DNA of 30,605 nt, from NCBI GenBank assembly GCA_028280145.1, contig JANQMM010000006.1, positions 1 through 30,605 on the forward strand, read 5' to 3'. Both the position numbers and the translations under genes were made by a program. The first letter of the stretch is position 1, and every line of letters begins with the position of its first letter. The notes under the pieces are model-generated. The model was not told the DNA's origin and did not search any database. It worked only from the letters and a program-made list of their open reading frames with translations. Positions 15,613 through 22,565 of this stretch are shown piece by piece. Source of the DNA: Minisyncoccota bacterium (lineage in GTDB: Bacteria; Patescibacteriota; Minisyncoccia; Phycocordibacterales; JACZSL01).

Positions 15613-16644
15613 TTAGGATACGAGAGCGTATTTTCCTTCTTTTGTCTTTCTAAAGAGTTTGGAGTCCTGGAGATTCACAATGATCGTATTATCCTTTACA
15701 TACCTTTCGTTTCGTACCTTTTCGATCAACTCTTCCCGGGTGAGTGGTCCGTGATTCTGTAAGATCTCAGAAATGACATCTTTGACAACGCCGGTTGTAT
15801 ATCCCCATTCCGAAAGCGCATAGAGACCTCGTCCGACAAGCACAAATCGCTTGTCCTTGATGAGCTCGTTGTGGCAAGTTGCAACATGAGCTTTTCTATC
15901 AAACAGTTTTGCGATCGTCTTTGCCACCTCCGAGAAGTGCATGGGAGAACCATGTTGCTTGATCGCAAGATATGCATAGTCGCGCATTCCTTTTGCCCGT
16001 ACATTTGAAGAATCAGCTCGTCCCCATTCACCAAGCGGGTTCTTTCCGAGTTTTTTAGAAATGCTAAGCCATCGACGTGCAATCTCCTCGTTTCGATATT
16101 TTTCGCTAAGATCACCAAGTTCTTTCAGAAATTGTGTGACAAATTCTCCTTCGGGTACTAGTTGGTCATCGTCAAGATCCCTGTATAGATTGTGCAAAGA
16201 TTCATGGATCTGCTCAGCAAGCTTTTCGTCCACGAACCAGCGATGGTGGAAATCAGAATCTTCCTTCTTTCGTATAAATAGATCGCCTAGCACAAGCAAG
16301 AAATTGATGTGGTTTTTGATACTCTCATCCTTCCCTATTGCATCAAGAAAGTCCGCTTCGGCAACAATACCACCATGTGCTTCGATCATCTCTGCCAGTG
16401 AGTCGAATACTTCCTGGGCCTCTTTAAAGGCATCCGATTTTCGAATACTACCGAGTGCATAATTTTCGATCTGGCGAACACGTTCTCGGGTGATGCCGTA
16501 TTTTTTTCCAATCGCCTCAAGTGTTTGCTTTTTTGGCGTTGAGCCAAGACCATATCGGCCAATAAGAACATCCCGCGCTCGATCAGGGAGCTCCGCGAGA
16601 AGTTGTTTTGCCACTTGTTTTGGTTTAAATGGTAGTGTTGCCAT
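15613..16644 (-). CDS. Sigma-70 region 4 / HARE-HTH fusion regulator
   Basis: A 343-residue protein, probably a transcription regulator. Residues about 18-70 match sigma-70 region 4 (LPDRARDVLIGRYGLG...TLEAIGKKYGITRERVRQIE), the -35 recognition helix-turn-helix. There is no region 2, so it cannot act as a complete sigma factor. Residues about 222-281 form a HARE winged helix (AYLAIKQHGSPMHFSEVAKTI...GLYALSEWGY), the fold of the RNA polymerase delta subunit, and 284-342 look like a second winged helix. The ATG is preceded by a strong SD (AAGGAG). The gene is monocistronic with its own promoter, palindrome and terminator. Contact with RNA polymerase is inferred from domains. Confidence 0.85.
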   Translation of the reverse strand: MATLPFKPKQVAKQLLAELPDRARDVLIGRYGLGSTPKKQTLEAIGKKYGITRERVRQIENYALGSIRKSDAFKEAQEVFDSLAEMIEAHGGIVAEADFLDAIGKDESIKNHINFLLVLGDLFIRKKEDSDFHHRWFVDEKLAEQIHESLHNLYRDLDDDQLVPEGEFVTQFLKELGDLSEKYRNEEIARRWLSISKKLGKNPLGEWGRADSSNVRAKGMRDYAYLAIKQHGSPMHFSEVAKTIAKLFDRKAHVATCHNELIKDKRFVLVGRGLYALSEWGYTTGVVKDVISEILQNHGPLTREELIEKVRNERYVKDNTIIVNLQDSKLFRKTKEGKYALVS

Positions 16645-16676
16645 GTTCTCCTTGTATTATGCCGTTTCCCCAAGAC

Positions 16677-16720
16677 ATAGATATGTATCAGTTTCTATCA
16701 TACATATCTATATCCGTCAA
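16677..16720 (-). promoter_or_regulatory. Promoter with overlapping 12-bp palindrome (candidate operator)
   Basis: Minus strand -35 TTGACG (16715-16720), 17-nt spacer, -10 TAGAAA (16692-16697). A perfect inverted repeat overlies the core: ATAGATATGTAT (16677-16688, plus strand) and ATACATATCTAT (16700-16711) around an 11-nt centre containing the -10. Arm centres are 23 bp apart, about two helical turns, as expected for a dimeric repressor bound on one DNA face. The arms lie in the spacer and around the start site, so binding should block transcription. Confidence 0.6.
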
Positions 16721-16721
16721 G

Positions 16722-19115
16722 TTATACGACGATATTAATTAATTTGTTAGGAATATGTATAGTTTTAGCCACTTTTTTCCCATCGATATGTGCCTGCACC
16801 TTTTCGATGGTGAGCGCGACTTCTAATAATTGTGCTTTTTCCTCATCTCTGGGAGCCTCAAATGAGCCACGAACTTTCCCATTTACTTGCACCACGATGG
16901 TCACCGTAGTCTCTTTTATCTTGTGGTGATCATATCTCGGCCATGTTGTTTCATGGACTGATCCCTTCTGTCCGCACGACTCCCACAGTTCCTCTGTGAT
17001 GTGCGGTGCAAATGGAGCAAGTAATTGTATCAGCATTAGATACGCTTCTTTTGTGATCGCTCCCACCTCTTCAATTCCATTCATGAACACCATAAGCGTA
17101 CTTACTGCCGTATTGAATTTCATATTTTCGATATCGTTCGTCACCTTTTTGATGGTTTGGTGTAATAAACGCTCAAGATTCTCATCAAGAGATGTTTCGG
17201 ATATCAGCTCTTGAGCTCGCCAGACACGTTCCAAAAAGCGGCGGGCACCCACCATGCTATTGGTACTCCACGGTATCGCTTGATCAAACGGCCCCATGAA
17301 CATTTCATACACCCTGAGCGTATCTGCACCTACCTGCTCGACAACGTCATTTGGATTGATAACATTTCCTTTCGATTTCGACATTTTTTCACCACCATCT
17401 GCAAGAATAAGCCCGTGAGATGTTCTTTTTATGTAGGGCTCACTTGTCGGTACCAGCCCCTTGTCGAACAAAAACTTGTGCCAAAAACGTGAATACAGCA
17501 AATGAAGCGTTGTGTGTTCCATACCGCCGTTGTACCAATCAACAGGCATCCATCTCTTGAGTGATTCTGTACTTGCAAACGCCTTGGCATTCTTCGGGTC
17601 GGTATATCGCAAAAAATACCAACTCGACCCCGCCCAGTTTGGCATGGTGTCAGTTTCCCTCTTGGCAGGACCGCCGCATATCGGGCACACTGTGTTCACC
17701 CACTCATCTATGGTCGAAAGAGGACTTTCACCGTCATCGGTTGGTTCATACTTTTCTACTTCGGGAAGTTCGATCGGAAGGTCAGTTTCAGGAACGGGAA
17801 CCCACCCATCCTTTTCACAGTAGATCATAGGAATTGGTTCGCCCCAGTAGCGCTGGCGTGAGAAGACCCAATCTCTGAGCTTAAATGTTGTTTTTGATCT
17901 CCCGCGAACTTCTTTTGTAATGGCTATACGTGCGCGTTGAGTTTCCACACCATTAAACTTCCCTGAGTTAATAAGAATGCCTTCGCCGGTATACACAGTC
18001 TCCTCATTTTTTTCAGGCGGCCTTTGAACGACTTCAACGATTGGCAGGTTATATTTTCGTGCGAACTCATTGTCGCGTTCATCGTGTGCCGGCACCGCCA
18101 TGATCGCCCCAGTCCCATAGTGTGCGAGTACATAATCGGCAATAAACACCGGGATCTCTTTGTTGTTTGCAGGATTGATAGCTTTTATGCCCTGAAGTTC
18201 TACCCCGCTCTTTTCCTTGCCTTCGGCTGTTCGTTCGATATCAGTTTTTTTGCTTGTTTGTTGCAGGTATGCACGTACTTCGTCTATGTTCTTGATCGAT
18301 TTCTGCATCTCTGCGACAAAAGGATGTTCGGGAGCCACCACCATATATGTTGTGCCAAACAACGTGTCAGGACGCGTCGTAAACACGCACATTACCTCCT
18401 TACTGTCTTTGATCTTGAATTCGATCTCTGCACCTTCGCTTTTGCCTATCCAATTTCTTTGCCCGAGCACCACCCGTTCAATGTAGTTCACATCGTCAAG
18501 GTCCTTATCCAATCGTTCAGCATACTTGGTGATCGCAAGCATCCATTGTTCTTTCTCACGCTTTTCTGTCTCACCTCCACAGCGCTCACACTTGCCATCA
18601 ACGACCTCTTCGTTTGCAAGCCCGATCTTGCAAGAGAGACACCAATTGATTGCCATCTTGTCTTTGTACGCGAGACCATCTTTATAGAGTTGCAAAAAAA
18701 TCCACTGAGTCCATTTATAATAGTCCGGGTCGGTCGTGTTGATCTCACGTGACCAGTCGAATGAAATACCTATTGATTTTATTTGCTTTCGAAAATTATC
18801 AGTATTTTGTTTGGTCACGTCTTTTGGGTGAATGCCGGTCTTGATGGCGTAATTCTCGGTCGGCAGACCAAATGCATCCCACCCCATTGGATACAACACA
18901 TTTTCACCTTGCATACGCCGCTTACGTGCCACAACGTCAAGTGCGGTATATGGTCGTACGTGGCCTACGTGTAGTCCGTCACCGGAGGGGTACGGAAATT
19001 CAACAAGAAGATACAACTTTTTTGCATCACTCGTGTCGGATGCGACGTACATGCCGCTATCTTCCCACTTCTTTTGCCACTTTGGCTCAATACTTTTGTG
19101 ATCGTATTCCTTCAT
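16722..19115 (-). CDS. leuS: Leucyl-tRNA synthetase
   Basis: This class I synthetase charges tRNA-Leu. The 797-residue protein has the HIGH motif as HVGH (49-52), the zinc-ribbon-like Cys pairs (LSCKIG, KCERCGG and CPICGG), a CP1 editing domain (TTRPDTLFGTTYMVVAPEHP, and GAIMAVPAHDERD), the tryptophan-rich GSSWYFLRYTDP segment, and KMSKS (577-581). The C-terminal anticodon-binding helices and the small VQVNGKVRG domain are present. Length is slightly short of E. coli LeuRS (860). The ATG overlaps the stop of the upstream membrane protein by one base (TAATG), so the two are translationally coupled. Confidence 0.98.
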   Translation of the reverse strand: MKEYDHKSIEPKWQKKWEDSGMYVASDTSDAKKLYLLVEFPYPSGDGLHVGHVRPYTALDVVARKRRMQGENVLYPMGWDAFGLPTENYAIKTGIHPKDVTKQNTDNFRKQIKSIGISFDWSREINTTDPDYYKWTQWIFLQLYKDGLAYKDKMAINWCLSCKIGLANEEVVDGKCERCGGETEKREKEQWMLAITKYAERLDKDLDDVNYIERVVLGQRNWIGKSEGAEIEFKIKDSKEVMCVFTTRPDTLFGTTYMVVAPEHPFVAEMQKSIKNIDEVRAYLQQTSKKTDIERTAEGKEKSGVELQGIKAINPANNKEIPVFIADYVLAHYGTGAIMAVPAHDERDNEFARKYNLPIVEVVQRPPEKNEETVYTGEGILINSGKFNGVETQRARIAITKEVRGRSKTTFKLRDWVFSRQRYWGEPIPMIYCEKDGWVPVPETDLPIELPEVEKYEPTDDGESPLSTIDEWVNTVCPICGGPAKRETDTMPNWAGSSWYFLRYTDPKNAKAFASTESLKRWMPVDWYNGGMEHTTLHLLYSRFWHKFLFDKGLVPTSEPYIKRTSHGLILADGGEKMSKSKGNVINPNDVVEQVGADTLRVYEMFMGPFDQAIPWSTNSMVGARRFLERVWRAQELISETSLDENLERLLHQTIKKVTNDIENMKFNTAVSTLMVFMNGIEEVGAITKEAYLMLIQLLAPFAPHITEELWESCGQKGSVHETTWPRYDHHKIKETTVTIVVQVNGKVRGSFEAPRDEEKAQLLEVALTIEKVQAHIDGKKVAKTIHIPNKLINIVV

Positions 19116-20062
19116 TAGAAACGATCATTTTCACGCACAGGATAGAGGTCTTCGTCAATTTCTCGCTCGAAGCAGACTTCACCGGCATCGTGTTGCCAGT
19201 TTCCATTATGGAAGCCATACTTTGGCCAATAAGCATCCTCATTGAACTCGACGGGACTTTCCAAATTGAACGTTGCGCAAAGCGTAAACGATCTCTCGTC
19301 GGTCTTTGTATACACAAACGCCTCGTCTGTCTCAGGATCAGTCGGTACTCGGTATCCACCAATCGAATCTTCAAGCGCGCTTAACTCTTCAGGCAACTCG
19401 CCTTTGCTTTGCCAGTAGTTGATGAGCTGCCACTGGATACTGCTTAACTCATTGACTCGCTCCTGATCAAAGCGCAGATCGCGTTGTGTGGCCGGACTTC
19501 CCATGATGAAGAAGCCTGAAATAACGGAGATAATTACCACAAGTGCGACCACCGCTCCTACCATTTTTGACCTGCTTTCATTCACTTGCCAATAACCGCG
19601 CAGATCATACAGATAGTATAAGAACACACTTCCGATCACAGCAAAGACAACCAATACTCTAAGAAGGAAGGCTGTGGTAAGATCGCCTCCCAAAAATGTA
19701 TTGATAAGAATGATGAGGTCTACGACAAGAGTGAATACTGCGGCAAATAGGGAAAGATACACTATCCACTTACGCACCTTGAGCTCTCGTTTTTCCGGAT
19801 GTTTCCGTGCGTCCACATTGATCTTGCGTGTCAGATATATGTAGAGAGGGAAAATAACTATCAAACTTGCGATCGAAAAACGAATAGCTCCCCGGTAAGG
19901 GTCCACGTAGTGATCCAAGGGGTCCGGGAAGAGAATAGTAATGTACTCAAACAAAAGCACGATCAGACTAATTGCGCTGACATAGAGCGTAGCCATGACA
20001 CCAAGCCAGAGAACAAAATCTTTTGGTGTTGTTTTAATTTCTTTATGGAGTGGATTTTTCAT
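19115..20062 (-). CDS. Five-helix membrane protein (DUF5671-like) with pilin-like C-terminal domain
   Basis: From the ATG at 20060-20062 (315 aa) the protein has a short cytoplasmic start (KEIKTTPKDFVLWLGVMATL, a pattern I associate with DUF5671 in CPR), about five membrane helices to residue 200, and an exterior C-terminal domain of about 110 residues. That domain reads DQERVNELSSIQWQLINYW...ELPEELSAL..., then VPTDPET and FTLCATF. This resembles the soluble part of type II pseudopilins, where the VP.DP motif and a late Cys are common. An open frame 13 codons further upstream adds a second hydrophobic start but lies over the promoter, so I use the internal ATG. It overlaps leuS by one base. 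Confidence 0.75.
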   Translation of the reverse strand: MKNPLHKEIKTTPKDFVLWLGVMATLYVSAISLIVLLFEYITILFPDPLDHYVDPYRGAIRFSIASLIVIFPLYIYLTRKINVDARKHPEKRELKVRKWIVYLSLFAAVFTLVVDLIILINTFLGGDLTTAFLLRVLVVFAVIGSVFLYYLYDLRGYWQVNESRSKMVGAVVALVVIISVISGFFIMGSPATQRDLRFDQERVNELSSIQWQLINYWQSKGELPEELSALEDSIGGYRVPTDPETDEAFVYTKTDERSFTLCATFNLESPVEFNEDAYWPKYGFHNGNWQHDAGEVCFEREIDEDLYPVRENDRF

Positions 20063-20092
20063 ATCAAAAAGTGATGTAAATAAGTACACAAC

Positions 20093-20121
20093 ATAATACA
20101 ACGTATTTTGAAGTTCTTCAA
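20093..20121 (-). promoter_or_regulatory. Promoter for the DUF5671-like gene and leuS
   Basis: Minus strand -35 TTGAAG (20116-20121), 17-nt spacer, -10 TATTAT (20093-20098). The leader to the ATG at 20062 is about 25 nt with no SD. Good match in both boxes and spacing; its position supports starting the gene at 20062 and not at 20101. Confidence 0.55.
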
Positions 20122-20177
20122 ATATAAAAATAACCCATTAAAGGATTTGTAGATTCATGTCTTAATTTTGCCGAACG

Positions 20178-20186
20178 TGCTATTAT
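20178..20186 (+). promoter_or_regulatory. Possible extended -10 for the orphan plus-strand gene
   Basis: TGC followed by TATTAT (20181-20186) forms an extended -10, about 68 nt before the predicted transcript's ATG. There is no convincing -35 at 17 nt. The leader would contain two GGAG-like runs; the nearer one (20248-20252) is the likely SD. Confidence 0.35.
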
Positions 20187-20260
20187 GTGCACGTACGTTT
20201 TTGGCAGTGATGCCACACGCTCTGTGAGGAGCCCTCAACCTAGTGATAGGAGAAAGAAAC

Positions 20261-20695
20261 ATGTTCTTTAAACCCAAAGTGCGCCATCTTTTACGTGGCC
20301 AGGAGAAGTTGGATCGTATGAAAGCCGATATACACGAGACAATTTCGATCATTGTTCGCTTAGCACACTCGGAATACGACTTCGGCGAGTGGGGTGGTGA
20401 AACGGGCAATGTAACCTGCAAATCACGGCGATGTCTTTGGTCTTTGACCTTGAGCAAAGACGGTGACTTCAGGCTTTCCTGTTTCGAACTGAATCGCAAC
20501 GGAACCAAGAAAAGCGAGGCCCTGCGACTCTATTCAGGGAATGCACCGGAAACAACTTCTCGTGATCTGACGCTCGACCAGGTAGAACACGTGTATGACG
20601 ACTTGCCCACTTTTATGAAGGAAGTGTTTAGGCAGTTTCCGAGAGTTGCCAAGCGAGCGCGCCCGTTCATTTCTGCAGGCAGAAAGCGACTGTAA
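20261..20695 (+). CDS. Orphan basic protein, unknown function
   Basis: A 144-residue product I do not recognise. The ATG (20261-20263) has a strong SD, AGGAG at 20248-20252, spaced 8 nt. The frame shows normal coding bias and ends before a GC-rich terminator. The protein has no membrane helix; it starts with a basic stretch (MFFKPKVRHLLRGQEKLDRM), has a central Trp/Cys-containing beta-like segment (GNVTCKSRRCLWSLTLSKDG) and ends very basic (AKRARPFISAGRKRL), suggesting nucleic-acid or membrane-surface contact. The frame runs two or more codons upstream, but the SD decides the start. It is a single-gene unit on the strand opposite to its neighbours, between leuS and ychF. Confidence 0.7.
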   Translation: MFFKPKVRHLLRGQEKLDRMKADIHETISIIVRLAHSEYDFGEWGGETGNVTCKSRRCLWSLTLSKDGDFRLSCFELNRNGTKKSEALRLYSGNAPETTSRDLTLDQVEHVYDDLPTFMKEVFRQFPRVAKRARPFISAGRKRL

Positions 20696-21005
20696 ACGTC
20701 AAATCGTTTCTGGTGAGGAGCCGCCCCGAAGGCGGCTCTTTCCACATAAGTAGATATTCCACATTGTAATTGACAATCCATTCCTGAAATGACATAACAA
20801 GCGCAGACCTTCTCTGGTTTTTCCCCACCTTTGGGTGGCTTTTGCGATGACTGGCGGTAAGGTGCGTCCAGCGGATACGAAAGAAGCGACCCAAGAGATC
20901 CTTGATATGCCAAGGGGGGAGATCAGGAAAGGCATAACGTTGAGGTTTTCCGTCTACAACGAACGCAATCGAATCTCCTAGAAAATAAGGAATTACCGCC
21001 AACAT
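20667..21005 (-). CDS. Doubtful ORF downstream of ychF
   Basis: An open frame of about 112 codons follows ychF on the same strand, beginning just after the hairpin at 21006-21029 and ending antisense to the last codons of the orphan gene. The centre (YAFPDLPPWHIKDLLGRFF) looks protein-like, but G is not enriched at codon position 1, no SD precedes the ATG (21003-21005) or the upstream GTG, and it reads through the opposite gene's terminator. I see nothing else in 20742-21005 except a small CCACC/GGTGG hairpin near 20825-20840. It may be a gene relic or non-coding. Confidence 0.22.
   Translation of the reverse strand: MLAVIPYFLGDSIAFVVDGKPQRYAFPDLPPWHIKDLLGRFFRIRWTHLTASHRKSHPKVGKNQRRSALVMSFQEWIVNYNVEYLLMWKEPPSGRLLTRNDLTFTVAFCLQK
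20718..20741 (+). terminator. Terminator of the orphan gene
   Basis: Perfect 8-bp stem GAGCCGCC/GGCGGCTC with a 5-nt loop (CCGAA), then TTT. It lies 22 nt after the stop at 20695. The U-run is short, so efficiency may be modest. On the opposite strand the loop reads TTCGG, a stable tetraloop type. Confidence 0.65.
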
Positions 21006-21031
21006 AAATACCACATGGAGGTGGTATTTTT
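21006..21031. terminator. Bidirectional hairpin terminator near the ychF 3' end
   Basis: A perfect 9-bp stem AAATACCAC (21006-21014) / GTGGTATTT (21021-21029) with a 6-nt loop. It lies 8 nt beyond the ychF stop. The plus-strand reading ends in TTTTTG; the minus-strand reading is followed by a poorer TATTTATG. It separates the orphan-gene region from ychF. Confidence 0.55.
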
Positions 21032-21038
21032 GTATTCA

Positions 21039-22136
21039 CTAAATCTTAAACTCGACAACGTCACCGTCATTCATCACGTAGTCTTTTCCAACCGTTTTAA
21101 GCATTCCCTTTTCACGTGCGGCTACGTATGACCCAAGTTCAAGCAGTGCATCCCACGCTATGACATCGGCACGAATGAACTTGTCCTTGAAGTCATTGTG
21201 GATAGCTGCCCCTGCTTCCGGAGCAGTCGCTCCTTTCTTTATTGTCCATCCTCGTGTTTCCAATTCTCCCGTGGTGAAATACGTGATAAGACCAAGCATT
21301 TCATAACCCCTTTTAATGAGAGTGTCGACATTGTCTTGTGATGTTGAAAGTTCTCTTCTGAGTTCTTCCCTCTCCTCCTCTACAACGTGTGCGATCTCGG
21401 CCTCAACTGATGCATCAAGTTCTATATACGGAGCGTTCAGATTTGTGATGTATGTAATGCATTCTTTGTAACGCTCGTCGGCAAGTTCATCAAGATTTTG
21501 ACCGTCAGACTGTCGATTCAGAACATACAGCATTTGTTTTGCAGTAAGTAAATGAAGATTTCGGATGATGCGCGCTTCTTCTTTGTTCCATGTGCCACTA
21601 TGTACCATTTTTCCCGATGCTAGTAACTTTGCCAAACGTTCCAAAAGAACTTTTTCTTCTTTCGCGCCCTTTTCATTACGTCGCACCTCTTTTTCAATAC
21701 TTTCCAGTCTTTTTGCAACTGTTTGTTCATCAGCAAGTATAAGTTCAAGATTGATGATCTCAATATCACTCACCGGCTTTATTGCGCCATGCACATGTAT
21801 GATGTTCTCGTTGTCAAAAATGCGAACAACATGAGCGATCACATCAACTTCTCGTATATTTGCAAGAAACTGATTTCCCAACCCCTCTCCTTTTGAGGCC
21901 CCTGAGACAAGACCGGCAATATCAACAAACTCCACTGCGGCAGGAATCGTTTTCTTTGAATTGGAAAAAGCAGAAAGTCTGTGCAGTCGCTGATCAGGTA
22001 CCGCAACGACGCCTACTGACGGGTCAATAGTGCAAAAAGGAAAGTTCTCGGCCGCGACCGCTTTTTTTGTGAGCGCATTAAAGAGTGTTGATTTACCAAC
22101 ATTCGGTAATCCTACGATACCAATTGAAAGCGACAT
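21039..22136 (-). CDS. ychF: Redox/ribosome-associated ATPase YchF (OLA1 family)
   Basis: YchF is an Obg-related P-loop protein that prefers ATP, binds ribosomes and affects stress responses. The 365-residue protein has G1 GLPNVGKS (9-16), the G2-region FPFCTIDP, G3 VEFVDIAGLV and the KGEGLGNQFL loop, a coiled-coil insertion (about 125-200) and a C-terminal TGS domain ending GKDYVMNDGDVVEF. The G4 element is non-canonical: the segment after YVLN reads RQSD, where YchF usually has N-x-x-E. That departure from NKxD is the family's reason for relaxed GTP specificity. It follows the small helical gene by 48 nt. Confidence 0.96.
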   Translation of the reverse strand: MSLSIGIVGLPNVGKSTLFNALTKKAVAAENFPFCTIDPSVGVVAVPDQRLHRLSAFSNSKKTIPAAVEFVDIAGLVSGASKGEGLGNQFLANIREVDVIAHVVRIFDNENIIHVHGAIKPVSDIEIINLELILADEQTVAKRLESIEKEVRRNEKGAKEEKVLLERLAKLLASGKMVHSGTWNKEEARIIRNLHLLTAKQMLYVLNRQSDGQNLDELADERYKECITYITNLNAPYIELDASVEAEIAHVVEEEREELRRELSTSQDNVDTLIKRGYEMLGLITYFTTGELETRGWTIKKGATAPEAGAAIHNDFKDKFIRADVIAWDALLELGSYVAAREKGMLKTVGKDYVMNDGDVVEFKI

Positions 22137-22163
22137 AATGGTTCGTGTTGAGTTGTCTGTTAT

Positions 22164-22180
22164 CTGTTCTTTAAGAACAG
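22164..22180. repeat. 17-bp palindrome upstream of ychF
   Basis: CTGTTCTT, one central T, then AAGAACAG: exact 8-bp arms. It lies in the 48-nt gap between the small helical gene and ychF. As DNA it could bind a dimer; as RNA it can form a 7-bp stem with a 3-nt loop. The order GTTC...GAAC is opposite to the Bacillus-type LexA box, so it is not an obvious SOS site. No U-run follows on the minus strand. Confidence 0.4.
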
Positions 22181-22184
22181 CTTG

Positions 22185-22436
22185 TTATTGTAACTTTTGG
22201 AGTTCAGCCTGATATTTCTTGGCAACTTTCATTGTTGCCATCATCTGATCGGTTCCTTTTTTTACTTCCTCCTGCACTTCAAGTGCGATCTTTTGAAAAA
22301 GTTCCGGGTCTTTCTCCACCATTGCAAGCATTTGCTCCTGTTGGTCTTTCGGAACGTCTTTCATTTTATGTTTCATTACTTGCTTCATGAGAAATTTTTT
22401 CATGCTTTTGATCTGATTAGATGTTAGAATTCTCAT
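22185..22436 (-). CDS. Small helical protein of a CPR type, unknown function
   Basis: From the ATG at 22434-22436 the product is 83 residues, entirely charged helix: MKKFLMKQVMKHKMKDVPKD, then EQMLAMVEKDPELFQKI and a Lys/Glu-rich tail ending AELQKLQ. I have a recollection of similar short proteins in CPR genomes but no function. A second ATG (MKKFL, nine codons later) is an equally good start. It is cytoplasmic, with no hydrophobic helix. It lies 48 nt upstream of ychF on the same strand and is divergent from the RND operon. Confidence 0.7.
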   Translation of the reverse strand: MRILTSNQIKSMKKFLMKQVMKHKMKDVPKDQQEQMLAMVEKDPELFQKIALEVQEEVKKGTDQMMATMKVAKKYQAELQKLQ

Positions 22437-22493
22437 GGTAGCAGATATCCATATATCGGGCAATTAGGCCATAAATCAGGTTCTGCGCCAAAA

Positions 22494-22522
22494 TTGACAC
22501 AATAACCCATTAATCGTATTAT
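22494..22522 (+). promoter_or_regulatory. Near-consensus sigma-70 promoter of the RND operon
   Basis: TTGACA (22494-22499), 17-nt spacer, TATTAT (22517-22522). The -35 is perfect consensus and the -10 has one mismatch. The predicted leader is about 37 nt and lacks an SD before the ATG at 22566. This is the best promoter in the window and implies strong basal expression unless a regulator acts; no obvious operator overlaps it. Confidence 0.75.
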
Positions 22523-22565
22523 GAGCTGTCTTTAAGCACAAATTAGCATTATATAAGCAACCATA

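Noticed and set aside
18024..18752. 242-codon plus-strand open frame
   Set aside because: Antisense shadow of the leuS editing domain; no protein-family features and Cys/His/Phe-rich composition typical of reverse-frame reading.
20129..22513. 13-base direct repeat AATAACCCATTAA at 20129-20141 and 22501-22513, both near promoters
   Set aside because: AT-rich 13-mers are expected to recur by chance in 30 kb; in the second copy it is simply the spacer of the RND promoter and in the first it is not in an equivalent position.
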